DNA from: Lignipirellula cremea
GTDB taxonomy: Bacteria > Planctomycetota > Planctomycetia > Pirellulales > Pirellulaceae
Assembly: GCF_007751035.1 (NCBI RefSeq)
Contig: NZ_CP036433.1
Location: 6,243,001-6,307,000, forward strand
DNA: 64,000 bases
Direction: 5' to 3'
Part shown: piece after piece, positions 26,601-34,990 of the stretch
How the letters are laid out: the number at the start of each line of letters is the position of its first letter
Position numbering within the stretch: the first letter of the stretch is position 1
Made by a program: the position numbers and the translations under genes
Notes under the pieces: model-generated
Seen by the model: only the letters and a program-made list of their open reading frames with translations
Databases searched by the model: none
Told to the model about the DNA's origin: nothing

Positions 26601-27908
26601 CTGCAGGACCGCGGCCGCATGCAGGTGCTCAGCCGTCCGCAAGTCATGACGCTGGACAACCAGCCGGCCTTTGTGCAGGTTGGCGCCCGGGTGCCGCGCA
26701 TCTCGGCGACCTCGACCAATACGGTCGGAACGGTCAACAGCGTGGTGCTGGAAAATGTCGGTATCCTGCTGGGCGTAACGCCCCGCACCAGTCCCGACGG
26801 CCTGGTCGTGATGGAGATCAACGCCGAGAAATCCCAGCTGGGACCGATCGCCCAGGGTATCCCGATTTTCGTGGACACCCAGGGAAACGTGATCCGCTCG
26901 CCGCAGATCAACATCACCACCGCCCAGACGACCGTTTCGGCCCGCAGCGGCCAGACGGTGGTGTTCGCCGGTTTGATCACCAAAAGCAAAACGACCGTCC
27001 GCCGGGGCATCCCCGTGCTCAGCGATATCCCCGTGCTGGGAAGATTGTTCCGCTTTGATTCCGACCAGGATGCCCGGACCGAACTGCTGATCATTATGAC
27101 GCCGATCATTGTGAACAACGAGCAAGAGGCCGACTACGTGAAGCAGGTGGAGTCCGACCGCATGAACTGGTGCCTGGCCGATGTGGTCGAGGTGCATGGC
27201 GACGCGGGACTGGGCGGCGGCTATTCGTGGGAAGCGCCCGACCTGCAGGTGATCTACCCCGACGAAGAACCGACCGGCGGCTTCGCATCGCCGATGCCTT
27301 ACGGGGCGGACGGATGCCAGCCGATCCCCGGTCAGCCAATGCCCGGTCATGCGATTCCCAGCCAGATGCTGCATGGGCAGATGCTACCGAACCGGGCGAT
27401 TCCCGATCAAATGCTGCAGGGAACGATCCTGCCGAACCAGGGGATTCCCGATCAGATGCTGCAAGGGACGATCCTGCGTAGCCAGCCGCTCCCCAGCAAG
27501 ACGCCGCCGGGTCAGCCGCCCGGCTATCTGCCGCAGGGGGCCGGGACGCAGGGATCGAGCAGTGAGCCGATCCCGCCGCCCGCCGTCGCGCCGAACGCTC
27601 CAGGAAGTCCCAGCACTCCGGCGCCGAGCAATCCCCAGGGAAGCTCATTCGATCCGTCCCAGGGACCCGCGATCGGACCGGCCGTGGGCCCCGCCATTGG
27701 GTCTCCGGTGGGCGCACCACAATCGTCAAGGTCAACGCTGCCGCGAGGCGGTTCCGCTTCGACCGAAGTCTACTATGGACCTTCTCCGGCCGTTGGGCCG
27801 GGTGGAGTTCGCCAGGTCGGTTTCCAGTCGCCCAGCGGTTTTCCAGCGTCTGGCGGTTTTCCAGCGACGGACAATTATCAGCCGCAACGTTTTCCCGAGG
27901 TGCGATAG
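23697..27908 (+). CDS. Very large secretin-family outer-membrane protein
   Basis: 1403 residues, about twice a typical GspD. Signal peptide 1-23 (ARLLLILPFLCGEAHHALA). Residues 24-400 hold weakly conserved N-domains and a Pro-rich linker with DPLDPLAPP repeats (about 345-380). From about 400 come successive secretin N1/N2-type modules, each with a VxxLxxxxA...LLxxL and RGNALIVQASP-type strand (about 440, 515, 585, 700, 790). The secretin channel domain is at about 960-1140 with VLSRPQVMTLDNQPAFVQVG, VGILLGVTPR and the terminal VPVLSDIPVLGRLF-like block. A 260-residue tail follows, with tandem IPDQMLQGTILPNQ units and Pro/Ser-rich sequence. It should form an outer-membrane ring; which secretion machine it serves is unknown, as no ATPase or pseudopilin gene is adjacent. 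Confidence 0.9.
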   Translation: MTGYARLLLILPFLCGEAHHALAQAPAPGGDPIPATASGDGQYQAFSVPAEQLDAASARLQQALTAAGLTGEVFVDRDQQRVLVRGNTLARQFALQWFDNAAPQQPQAAAGQVAPGSQPLTGRPVIQSHPAPPGQLEEWNRRLRERYAQRPDVRLSTDARTSQILLLADPAVQADAGAVLAQWRAAGPADAPAREPSVAQHTLKHLNAARFEQELQNAWGRRLTAQPSADGSAVSLQVAGFAGAGVRVDRRQGQVSIVGPEPLVRAWEKVVKALDSPRAHVRLAAFRNAAPADLQKATSVLAQAAPVLEDSSGREVLRQRRTAERRWGGDLVAAIFQPEEQGAADPLDPLAPPTTPPAAPGADPLDPLAPPANPPAAAPTAAEDEAALATDAAGTIGPVQIEFVEGLDAIVVRGNKRDVERVLKIIQEIEDLSGETQPAIEIVPLEHVDSTALTELLVDLYDSILSPRQGRVSIRALVKPNAVLLIGRQDTADALRELIAKLDQPVPPSTQLRVFRLKHMSSVDAQTQITTFYEERTVLGARVRAVADYRGNALIVQASPRDMLEIEHLLARIDVEDSAAVKELRVFKLNNALAEDLAPILQDAINGQLIGAGRGQSAQGTTGAQTQGGQQLAQIRSAMLSFLTVDSSGGKLLQSGIVFDVRVTADANSNSLVVTAPAESMPLLQALVQALDQLPDAAAEIKVFTIINGDAGNLATMLQDLFGQQSQGQNAFLQPQAQSASGDGSLVALRFAVDTRTNSIIASGGAGDLAVVEAILVRLDEGDIETRKTTVYRLRNAPAVDVADAINQLLQGQRQVQDLAPDTLSPFEQLEREVIVVPEIVSNSLIVSATPRYFDEIRKVVEQLDARPPMVMIQVLIAEVSLNETEELGVELGVQDSLLFDRGLGVVGFPFNSLLLGNNATPESLATRENLAGQGLSNLGVGRVNTQLQYGGLVLSAGNESINVLVRALQDRGRMQVLSRPQVMTLDNQPAFVQVGARVPRISATSTNTVGTVNSVVLENVGILLGVTPRTSPDGLVVMEINAEKSQLGPIAQGIPIFVDTQGNVIRSPQINITTAQTTVSARSGQTVVFAGLITKSKTTVRRGIPVLSDIPVLGRLFRFDSDQDARTELLIIMTPIIVNNEQEADYVKQVESDRMNWCLADVVEVHGDAGLGGGYSWEAPDLQVIYPDEEPTGGFASPMPYGADGCQPIPGQPMPGHAIPSQMLHGQMLPNRAIPDQMLQGTILPNQGIPDQMLQGTILRSQPLPSKTPPGQPPGYLPQGAGTQGSSSEPIPPPAVAPNAPGSPSTPAPSNPQGSSFDPSQGPAIGPAVGPAIGSPVGAPQSSRSTLPRGGSASTEVYYGPSPAVGPGGVRQVGFQSPSGFPASGGFPATDNYQPQRFPEVR

Positions 27909-28049
27909 ACCTTGCGACAGAACCTTTTATTAGCGCCGTGTAAAACCTGCTTCTGTCGACTTCGCGCCTGGGGTGTCGTCTTTCGCTTCGCACAGGGCGA
28001 CCCGCCGCCTGGCGGCCTGTTTCAGCCTGCTTTCAGGGACTCGATCTTT

Positions 28050-29213
28050 ATGCCTGGTATCTTCAAACAAGCTGTTGGGGTCGCTCTGCTGCTGGCTGCC
28101 TTGCTCGTCCAGCCTGGCTGCAAAACGATGCCGCTGGACCGGGCCGCGTTGCCGATCTGGCCTGCCTCCGAGAAGGACGAGGCGAAGAAAGACCTGAAGC
28201 CGATCGACACCCCGTCGCGCATGGCGGTCGTCTGGACCGACGCCGTTTATAACGCACCCGGCAAAACGCCGATCCGCGGTTTCGGCGGACGGATCTACTT
28301 CTATAACGACAAGAACCTTGATGTCCGGGTGGAGGGGGAGCTGGTCGTATACGCCTACGACGACCTGCAGGCTCCCGGCACGACCAGCCGGCCGACGCGC
28401 AAGTATGTGTTTCGCCCGGAACAGTTCGCCTCGCATTACAGCGAAACGCAGCTGGGCGCCTCTTACAGCGTGTGGATCCCCTGGGATGCCGTCGGATCGC
28501 CGCAGATGGAACTGAGCCTGCTGCCCGTTTTCCGCGGAGCCGACGGGAAGGTTGTGATGGGTCACCAGGCCCTGCACGTACTGCCGGGACCGCAACCGGA
28601 GATGGTCGAATTCGGCCAGGCCTCGCCGACTTCCGGCCGGAAAGCACCGGTGACGGGCGGCGTGCGGCAGGTTGCATACCTGGACGCTGCGGCGCCGAAG
28701 GAACCGACTTCCGCCCGACAGATGCGAACTACAACCATCCAGGCCCCCGCCAGCCTGCGTCAAAAGATGCTGGCCACGCCAGCCGCTCCGGCCGCAGAAT
28801 ACTCCGCGCCCACTGGTCCGACCGCCAGCGTTCTGACGCCGCGACATCAAACGACGACCGTCACGCACACCCAGGCAGCGGCGCCCGGCGGTTATGCTCC
28901 CGCAAGCGGAAACTACGCCCCGGCGCCAGGCGGCAATCCGCCAGCCATGGGAGCGTACGCCCAGCCGAACGGCCAACAAGTAACACCGGGCAACCCGTAT
29001 GCTGGCAGCGGACAGGGAGCAGGTTCGCCGGCTCCGATCCGGCCTGCACCGACTCCGGCGCCTCGGCCCGAACCGTGGCATCCGCCCGACCCTCGCGAAA
29101 ACCGATTCGTCCGTCCCCGTTTCCAGTCCCAACCAGCAGCAACTTCAATGCAGCCCTATACGCCGCCCGCCGGAACCGCTTTCCCGCCCCATCCCGGCAT
29201 GACAGGAAGTTAG
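28050..29213 (+). CDS. Probable exported lipoprotein, unknown function
   Basis: 387 residues from ATG 28050, with AGGGA about 10 bases upstream; the product starts with MPGIFKQAVGVALLLAALL and a Cys (VQPGC) in roughly lipobox position, though Gln at -3 is unusual. Residues about 50-190 are a beta-rich domain (TPIRGFGGRIYFYNDKN, VEGELVVYAYDD, YSVWIPWDAVG, LSLLPVFRGADGKVV) that resembles planctomycete conserved hypothetical proteins. The remainder is Ala/Pro/Gly/Gln-rich low-complexity sequence. It lies 141 bases after the secretin on the same strand, so a pilotin-like or accessory role in that secretin is a reasonable but untested inference. Confidence 0.72.
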   Translation: MPGIFKQAVGVALLLAALLVQPGCKTMPLDRAALPIWPASEKDEAKKDLKPIDTPSRMAVVWTDAVYNAPGKTPIRGFGGRIYFYNDKNLDVRVEGELVVYAYDDLQAPGTTSRPTRKYVFRPEQFASHYSETQLGASYSVWIPWDAVGSPQMELSLLPVFRGADGKVVMGHQALHVLPGPQPEMVEFGQASPTSGRKAPVTGGVRQVAYLDAAAPKEPTSARQMRTTTIQAPASLRQKMLATPAAPAAEYSAPTGPTASVLTPRHQTTTVTHTQAAAPGGYAPASGNYAPAPGGNPPAMGAYAQPNGQQVTPGNPYAGSGQGAGSPAPIRPAPTPAPRPEPWHPPDPRENRFVRPRFQSQPAATSMQPYTPPAGTAFPPHPGMTGS

Positions 29214-29235
29214 CGCAAACCTCCCGCCAATTCCT

Positions 29236-29260
29236 GTAGTGGACTTGGCCACAAGTCCCT
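29236..29260. repeat. Short palindromic repeat after the lipoprotein gene (copy 1)
   Basis: GGACTTG (29241-29247) and CAAGTCC (29252-29258) pair around GCCA. The whole GTAGTGGACTTGGCCACA unit recurs in modified form at 41498-41523. It lies between convergent genes and may act as a transcript end. Confidence 0.6.
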
Positions 29261-29349
29261 CCTTTTCTGCAATACCGCGCATCCCTACGCCCAGCAAGGA
29301 TGGAAAAAGTATTGTGGAGAGGTCCGTTGCGGGAGAACAGGACGTCGTC

Positions 29350-30030
29350 TTACGGGCCAGTAACTGGCGCTGCGCCGACGGTCAGGTCGTTCTGTACGCT
29401 GGAGACGCCCGGTTCCAGTAGCGCGATCCGCGCTGCCAGATTGCGGGCGTGCTCCGACGCCACCACGCCGGTGAGTACGGCCGTTCGGCCCTGCATCGCC
29501 ACGGCGATCTGTCCCGCCTGGTCGAGTCCGGGCAGCCGCAAATAACGCTGCTCCATCCGGGCGCTAACCACCGGAGCCGGGGCCAGCAATGGCGCAAAGC
29601 CCAATCGCAACGGCGCTCGGACCGTTCGCTGGCCTTGCGATGTCTGCGCGTTCTCGGCGCGGAAATCGGTCTGATTCCGGCCGCCCAGGTTGCCGAGTCC
29701 GCCGAGGCCAAACTGCCCGCCTAACTGGCTACGAACGTTGGACACATCACCCGCATCGGAACCCACAAAGGCGCCCGGATCGCGATTCTCTCGAATGAAT
29801 CGTTCGTTGCCTGTCACCTGTCCCACGTCGCTCATGGCCTGCGTGGTCGCTCCGGCCTGAGTGCCTGCCTGGCCCGAGGTTCTCCCGCCAACCGCATTGC
29901 GACCTGAGGAAACGCCGTCGCCAAAAGTGCGATTCCCAAAAGTCCCGCCGGTGGTTGACTGGGCGGAGGCAGCCGGTGCAAACCAGAGCAAGCCGGCGAC
30001 GGTGAGCAGGGCCAATGTTGTGATACGCAT
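29350..30030 (-). CDS. Secreted BON-domain protein
   Basis: 226 residues from ATG 30030 with GGAG 7 bases upstream. Signal peptide MRITTLALLTVAGLLWFAP..ASA. Residues 25-115 are Gly/Asn/Thr/Gln-rich with GNRTFG and TSGQAGTQAGATTQ. The C-terminal third is a BON-like domain: IAVAMQGRTAVLTGVVASEH and RIALLEPGVSSVQNDLTV, the alternating strand-helix pattern of this lipid/polymer-binding fold. BON domains are also used by some secretins, and this gene converges on the secretin-lipoprotein pair; a shared envelope role is inferred only from position. Confidence 0.78.
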   Translation of the reverse strand: MRITTLALLTVAGLLWFAPAASAQSTTGGTFGNRTFGDGVSSGRNAVGGRTSGQAGTQAGATTQAMSDVGQVTGNERFIRENRDPGAFVGSDAGDVSNVRSQLGGQFGLGGLGNLGGRNQTDFRAENAQTSQGQRTVRAPLRLGFAPLLAPAPVVSARMEQRYLRLPGLDQAGQIAVAMQGRTAVLTGVVASEHARNLAARIALLEPGVSSVQNDLTVGAAPVTGP

Positions 30031-30394
30031 CAGAGTCTCCTTGATAACTCGCTATCGACTCGACGGCGTTGCCGTTCGCAATCGATATGAATCGCTTCTG
30101 ATTATTCTCCCCCACAAGTCGCCTCCTGGCAAGGAAAGAGCCAACTGTCTGCAGTTTTTGTCAAGCTGCAAGGGTTGCGTCGCAGTTATCGTTACCGCGG
30201 CATAAGCAATCTGGCAGGGCCGACAGCTTGAGCGACCGGTGCGAAGGTCCCCCTGCTTTCTCTTGGATACGCGGTCCATTCATTCTGAAGGCGGGGCCAA
30301 CGATCTTTTTTCGCGGAGAGTGGAACGCGGCTGGCCGGCTGGTTACAGTGGCGGCTGTTGATCCGTTTTTTGGCCCCCGTTGGAGGAAACGTAC
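30031..30394. other. Divergent intergenic region before the GH42-like gene
   Basis: 364 bases between divergent genes. No credible gene. It ends with a strong GGAGGA (30382-30387) ribosome site for the GH42-like gene; no consensus promoter is obvious. Confidence 0.45.
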
Positions 30395-33300
30395 ATGCGT
30401 TGCTGCATCGCCGTTGCCGTGCTCGTCCTGTCAGGCGCAACTCGCCATGTGGACGCGCAAACACCCCAGGCGGCCCAAAATTGGGGCAAGGCCCGGCCCG
30501 CAATAACGGTGCAGCCCGACGGTCTGTATGTGGCCGAAGCCGAAGAGTTTCAGCCCATCGCACCGCAAGCGGAAGGCTGGCAGGCGAAACCTTTTGGCGA
30601 AAACTACTACGCCGCCACTTTTGCCAACTGCTTTCTCAGTCGCCAGGCTTTTCTGGGGGCGCCGGCGCAGTGCGAAGAATCGGTCGCCACGATCAACGTC
30701 GACATCCAAGAAGCCGGCCGCTACCTGGTCCTGGTTCGCTACGAGGCGGCCTACCGCTTTGAAACCCAGTTCCGCGTGCAGGTCGAACAAAAAGGCAAGA
30801 AGGTCGTCGATCGACTGTACGGCGCCCGCAAAAACGTCAAGGTCTGGGCGTTCCGCCAGAAGCTGCAGACCGAAGTCGGCTGGAGCTGGGGCGCGGTCGA
30901 GAACGTGGTCTGGGAAGGACATAACGTCTTTGCCAGTCTGCAGCCGGGACCGGCCGTGATCCGCCTGATCGCCGGCAAACAGCCGACGCCGGCGGCCAAA
31001 CGGAACGTCGATCTGGTCATGCTGACGACCGACGTCGACCAGGTCAACATGCGCATTGAAAAGGAGAACTACCTCCCGCTCGACGGCATGCTGACCCAGT
31101 CAGGCGACGTGCACCTTAAAGTGACGAACCTGGGAGCTGAACCGCTGAAGTTCACCGGCGGACGAGCCCCCAGCGGCGGCAACTGGACCGAACATTCTCC
31201 CTACTGGGTCCACCTGCGGAACTGGAAAGCGCCCGTCATCGAAGTCGCTCCCCGCCAGACCAGCGACTGGGTTGAGGTCGGCGGGCTGATGGATACGCTG
31301 TCCGGCGGCCAGTGGTCCTGGACCGGCAACGGCAAGTACAAGGCCGAGTTCGGTCTGAAGAATCCGCAGGGAAAGATCGAACCGCTTGCCGTCTTTACCG
31401 GCGATGGCGATCTCAAACTGGCGGCCGACGGCGACACGCGATACTCCCGTCGCTTGCGCACGACCGACGCTGTCGTTTACGACCTGCTCGCCTGGCTCAA
31501 AAAAGAGAATCCGGCCCCGCACGGCAAGGCGCCCCGGCTGACCCCGATCTTTGGCTACACCTTTCCAGCAATCGAAGGGAATGCAAAACACCAGGCGGCC
31601 GTCGCCGAGTTCAAGCAGATGTTCGGTTTGACCGACACCCAGGGCGGCTCCACCCGCGGCCTGGGATATATCGATGTCCGCAGCGTCGCCACGCCCAAAC
31701 TGGCCGAGTACTGCCAGAACCTGGGCGCCGAGGCGAAACAGATCCGCGTCGTCAGTCTGGGAGACGAGATCAGCCTGCCCCGCCCCAAAGGCGACGCCGC
31801 CGGCGAACAGTTCCACGCCTGGTTAAAAAGTCGCGGACTCAAGCCGGCCGACATCCTGCCGGCCGCCGGTAATGCCTGGGAAAAGATCATTTACAGCGTC
31901 GACCCCAAGCTGAAAGACTCGCAGCCCGGCGTGTATTACTGGTCGATGCGGTACCTTTACCACTACGGCATCCAGGCGACAAAAGAGCGGACCGACATCC
32001 TCCGCAAGCACCTGCCCCAGGCGGCGATCGGGGCCAACTACTCCCCCCATTACCCACAGGAACATATGTTCCTGGGCGAGGTCTACAAGTGGGTCAGCGT
32101 GTTCCGCGAGAACGGCATGACGCTGCCCTGGAGCGAGGACTACATCTGGCAAGTGGCGGTCGGCACGCCGCAAATGAACAACATCAATCTGGATCTGTTC
32201 CGCGCCGCCAACCGGGCCCATCCTGAGCGCGACGTGATGTACTATGTGATGGCCCATGCCCCCAACAACACGCCGCGACAGTGGCGTCGCCTGTTCCATG
32301 GCGCGGTCGGTCACGGGGCGACCATGATCAATCTGTTTGAGTTTCGTCCCGTGCAGACGGCCTACACCGAGAATCACGTTGACGAACCGGCCATGTACGG
32401 CGAAGTACTGAAGAGCTTTCGAGAGCTCGGCACCTACGAAGACATTATCCAGCAAGGCCAGGTCAAAGCAGGCCAGGCTGCACTCTGGTTCAGCGAGACA
32501 GGCGACATCTGGGGAGACAGCAAAGGCTCACACGCCGCCGCCAAACGGGGTCTTTATACGGCCATTCGCCATCAACAGATTCCGCTCGATTTTATCGTGG
32601 AAGACGACGCTCTTTCCGGCGTGTTGTCCCAGTACAAAGTTCTGTACCTGACCGACGCCCATGTCAGTTCAGCCGCCTCGACAAAGATCGCCGCCTGGGT
32701 GCAGGCCGGCGGACAACTTTTCGCCACGGCAGGCGCCGGGATGTTCGATGAACAGAACCAGCCCAATGCCACGTTGCGCAACCTGTTGGGCGTGCAGCAG
32801 CAATCGCTGGAGGAACCGGCCGACAAACAGATAATCTGGCTGAAGCAGGATCTGCCCTTTACCGCTTCGATGGCGACCGTCGACTGGCCGGTCAGTGAAG
32901 ATCCTCCAGAAGCCGTCGCCATGCCGGTTTACAGTGTGCGCAGTCGCATCACCACCACCGAGAAACCCATGGCCATGTTCCGCGACGGCGGACCTGCTGT
33001 GGTCGTTCGCCAGGCAGGCAAAGGGAAGGCGACCTACTGTGCGTTTCTGCCCAGCCTGAGCTACTACGCGCCGGCGATCCCCCAGTTGCCGGTCGACCGC
33101 GGCGCTTCCGACGACGCGATGGTGCACTTCCTGCCAACGGACTTCGATCCCCAGGCGGCCGCCCTGATCGCGGCCCCAGCGGAGGGACTGCATCCGTCCG
33201 TGCTCTGCAGCCAGCCGCTGGTGGAGTCGACCGTCATTGAATCCAAGTCAGGCACGGCCGTCTTCCTGGTCAACTGGACGCCCGATCGCGTTTCGGATCT

Positions 33301-33442
33301 GAAAGTCACCATTACGCTGCCCGGGACTGGAAAGAAAGCAAAGCTCGCCAGCGGCGCTCCCTTAAAGATGGAGACGGGCGAAAACGGCGCGCAGGTGGTT
33401 ACGCTGGATCTGGAAACGGCCGATGTGCTGATATTCCGTTAA
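30395..33442 (+). CDS. Secreted GH42-like glycoside hydrolase with trimerisation-like domain
   Basis: 1015 residues from ATG 30395, which follows GGAGGA by 7 bases; the TTG at 30380 is rejected. Signal peptide MRCCIAVAVLVLSGA. Residues about 25-400 are beta-rich accessory domains (VAEAEEFQPIA, IQEAGRYLVLVRYE typical of carbohydrate-binding or PA14-like modules). A TIM-barrel-like region (about 400-690) contains RVVSLGDEISLP, a candidate acid/base Glu, and FHGAVGHGATMINLFEFRP, typical of GH42/GH-A enzymes. Residues about 690-900 resemble the beta-galactosidase trimerisation domain (VLYLTDAHVSSAASTKIAAWVQAGG). Substrate unknown; a galactoside or uronide is possible. Assigned from pattern memory, so family GH42 versus a planctomycete GH-A relative is open. 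Confidence 0.72.
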   Translation: MRCCIAVAVLVLSGATRHVDAQTPQAAQNWGKARPAITVQPDGLYVAEAEEFQPIAPQAEGWQAKPFGENYYAATFANCFLSRQAFLGAPAQCEESVATINVDIQEAGRYLVLVRYEAAYRFETQFRVQVEQKGKKVVDRLYGARKNVKVWAFRQKLQTEVGWSWGAVENVVWEGHNVFASLQPGPAVIRLIAGKQPTPAAKRNVDLVMLTTDVDQVNMRIEKENYLPLDGMLTQSGDVHLKVTNLGAEPLKFTGGRAPSGGNWTEHSPYWVHLRNWKAPVIEVAPRQTSDWVEVGGLMDTLSGGQWSWTGNGKYKAEFGLKNPQGKIEPLAVFTGDGDLKLAADGDTRYSRRLRTTDAVVYDLLAWLKKENPAPHGKAPRLTPIFGYTFPAIEGNAKHQAAVAEFKQMFGLTDTQGGSTRGLGYIDVRSVATPKLAEYCQNLGAEAKQIRVVSLGDEISLPRPKGDAAGEQFHAWLKSRGLKPADILPAAGNAWEKIIYSVDPKLKDSQPGVYYWSMRYLYHYGIQATKERTDILRKHLPQAAIGANYSPHYPQEHMFLGEVYKWVSVFRENGMTLPWSEDYIWQVAVGTPQMNNINLDLFRAANRAHPERDVMYYVMAHAPNNTPRQWRRLFHGAVGHGATMINLFEFRPVQTAYTENHVDEPAMYGEVLKSFRELGTYEDIIQQGQVKAGQAALWFSETGDIWGDSKGSHAAAKRGLYTAIRHQQIPLDFIVEDDALSGVLSQYKVLYLTDAHVSSAASTKIAAWVQAGGQLFATAGAGMFDEQNQPNATLRNLLGVQQQSLEEPADKQIIWLKQDLPFTASMATVDWPVSEDPPEAVAMPVYSVRSRITTTEKPMAMFRDGGPAVVVRQAGKGKATYCAFLPSLSYYAPAIPQLPVDRGASDDAMVHFLPTDFDPQAAALIAAPAEGLHPSVLCSQPLVESTVIESKSGTAVFLVNWTPDRVSDLKVTITLPGTGKKAKLASGAPLKMETGENGAQVVTLDLETADVLIFR

Positions 33443-33646
33443 GAAACTGGCAAATGGCTCGCATACCCTGTCTCGCAGTCGGGCTGCCAGGCAGCGTGGC
33501 CGCCACAGGCAACGGCCGGCACAGGTATCGAGTGCCCAAATTTCGATACGAGAGGCCCGAAGCGGATAATCGCTAAAGGTCGGGCATCAGTGCAGCCGAT
33601 GATAGTCGTGCTGTTCATCACCACACGGAAGTGGTTCATCATAAAA

Positions 33647-33684
33647 AACGCCCTCCGCGAATGATTCGCAGAGGGCGTTTTTTT
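33647..33684. terminator. Strong bidirectional intrinsic terminator
   Basis: 15-base arms at 33647-33661 and 33665-33679 (AACGCCCTC...GCGAA) with one mismatch and a 3-base loop. An A-run (33643-33648) precedes it and T-run (33678-33684) follows it, so both strands have U-tracts. It lies 200 bases after the GH42-like gene and only 31 bases before the small gene at 33716. Confidence 0.85.
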
Positions 33685-33715
33685 CTATTCTCAATATTTA
33701 AGGTGACCAAGCCCT

Positions 33716-33859
33716 ATGACCACCCCGCCCAAACCAGAAACGGACGCCCGGAACGAGCAGGCGAAGCTCGTGGAAGCCTTCGCGAAGAAAGTCGGCGGTG
33801 CGGAACGCGCCAAAGAAATCCTGGATTCGCTCCAGGCGCTTCGCGATAAAGCAGCCTAG
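33716..33859 (+). CDS. 47-residue small protein with GG-x3-AKE motif
   Basis: ATG at 33716, AGGTG about 11 bases upstream, 47 codons to TAG. The protein is highly charged, helix-prone and has no signal peptide: a disordered TTPPKPETDARNEQ start, then a helix-turn-helix-like AFAKKVGGAERAKEILDSLQ. The final half matches the C-terminus of the 116-residue basic protein at 34347-34697 (KLGGFSAAKEAIASLESL): 9 of 18 aligned positions are identical, including GG, AKE and SL..L. Codon choice is coding-like. It is probably a cytoplasmic protein that self-associates or binds its partner; function unknown. A strong terminator sits just upstream of it. Confidence 0.7.
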   Translation: MTTPPKPETDARNEQAKLVEAFAKKVGGAERAKEILDSLQALRDKAA

Positions 33860-34346
33860 CGGCGTCCTCGGTCGCCCGATTCAAACGGCAGGAAAACACT
33901 ATTTTCCTGCCTGCCGCCGACCATGCTCCGTGAAAAGCAGGTCGCTGGTATCCGCAATCTTTCAATCACGGCAGGCGGCCCGGGGCCGCTTCTCGCACAA
34001 GACAAGCGATGCAACAGAAAAACGGGCGGGCATTGTCTGCCTGGGTCGGAACCTCCCCTGATGACGGTGAGCCAGGGCAAGCGTCGGAAGCGACCAATGC
34101 TCGCTCTCTTTGCACGGAGAAGAGAGATCTATTTTTCTGAAAAATGAGGTACAAAACTCTTCATTCGTCAGGAAAAGAAGGCCGTCGCACTTTCTTACAG
34201 AAGAAAAGTGCGGATGGGAACTCATGCAATCAAACCACCACCCCTTTGGGTTCTTCGAGCAGGGTGGCGGCGAGTTCAGGCAAAACGACTTCTCTCAGTG
34301 TTTTCCACTGCGCACGTATCCGTGCAAAGCTGACAGATTGAAAAGC
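33860..34346. other. Gene-free stretch between two small genes, with a hairpin
   Basis: 487 bases, more A/T-rich than the neighbours. An 11-bp stem with one bulge, CGCACTTTCTT (34186-34196) / AAGAAAAGTGCG (34201-34212), is visible. It could be the transcript end of the minus-strand gene 34347-34697 or a leader structure. I see no coding region. Confidence 0.45.
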
Positions 34347-34697
34347 CTATTGCAGGCTTTCGAGAGAAGCGATCGCTTCTTTGGCGGCCGAGAATCCCCC
34401 CAGCTTGTCTACCAGCGCTTTGGCTTCGCGTAATTCTGCTGCGGTGATCGCGTCGCCGCGGCCCGGTTTTGCAGCACTCGGGGCAGGGGCGACGGCCGCC
34501 GCTGCTTTCTTCCGTTTGACTCTGACTTTGACGCCCTGTTTCTTCTTGAGAACAGAACGAATTGTGTTCACCTGGCTTTGGGAAACGGTGACTCCCTGCT
34601 CCGCCAGAGCAGGCACAACGGTTTTGGCAGTCGCGTCAGGATTCGCGTCTAAAAAATCAAGAACAGCTTGCGTGGTTGGTGACTTCTTCTTGGCCAT
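34347..34697 (-). CDS. Basic helix-rich protein, probable nucleic-acid-binding
   Basis: 116 residues. Residues 1-50 form a winged-helix-like unit (AVLDFLDANPDATAKTVVPALAEQG, then VTVSQSQVNTIRSVLKKK) followed by a strongly basic linker (KVRVKRKK), an Ala/Pro hinge, and a C-terminal helical unit LREAKALVDKLGGFSAAKEAIASLESLQ ending at the stop codon. The latter matches the 47-residue protein at 33716-33859. This architecture suggests DNA or RNA binding plus a small interaction motif. No family is confidently named. It is transcribed toward the small gene and separated from it by 487 bases. Confidence 0.75.
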   Translation of the reverse strand: MAKKKSPTTQAVLDFLDANPDATAKTVVPALAEQGVTVSQSQVNTIRSVLKKKQGVKVRVKRKKAAAAVAPAPSAAKPGRGDAITAAELREAKALVDKLGGFSAAKEAIASLESLQ

Positions 34698-34990
34698 GAA
34701 TTCAAATGCCTTTGTACTACGTGTATTGCCCGATGCGCGTATTATAGCGTTTACTGGGCTACGTAAATGCCTGGCAAGCTGATATCTTCCTTTTCATTAC
34801 AACTTGAGAATCTAATACAAGGATAATTCCGTTGCGTCCGTCGCGCAGCGAGCAGAGAATCGTTAGCGCATATGGGAAAACGACGTCCCTGGCACGAAAG
34901 CGCCGTGGTATGCGAGAAGTTGTCATTCGTAGACCAGGTCTGGGTCCGAGTCGCTCGGAATACCGCAGGTTTCCGAACAACAGCCCGGCG

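Noticed and set aside
25659-27374. Long minus-strand frame opposite the secretin gene (571 codons)
   Set aside because: It overlaps a clearly recognised secretin core, has no signal or domain, and is His/Gln/Arg biased as antisense shadows are.
33439-33642. 67-codon minus-strand frame between the GH42-like gene and the terminator
   Set aside because: No ribosome site, no motif, and it overlaps terminator and gene end sequences.
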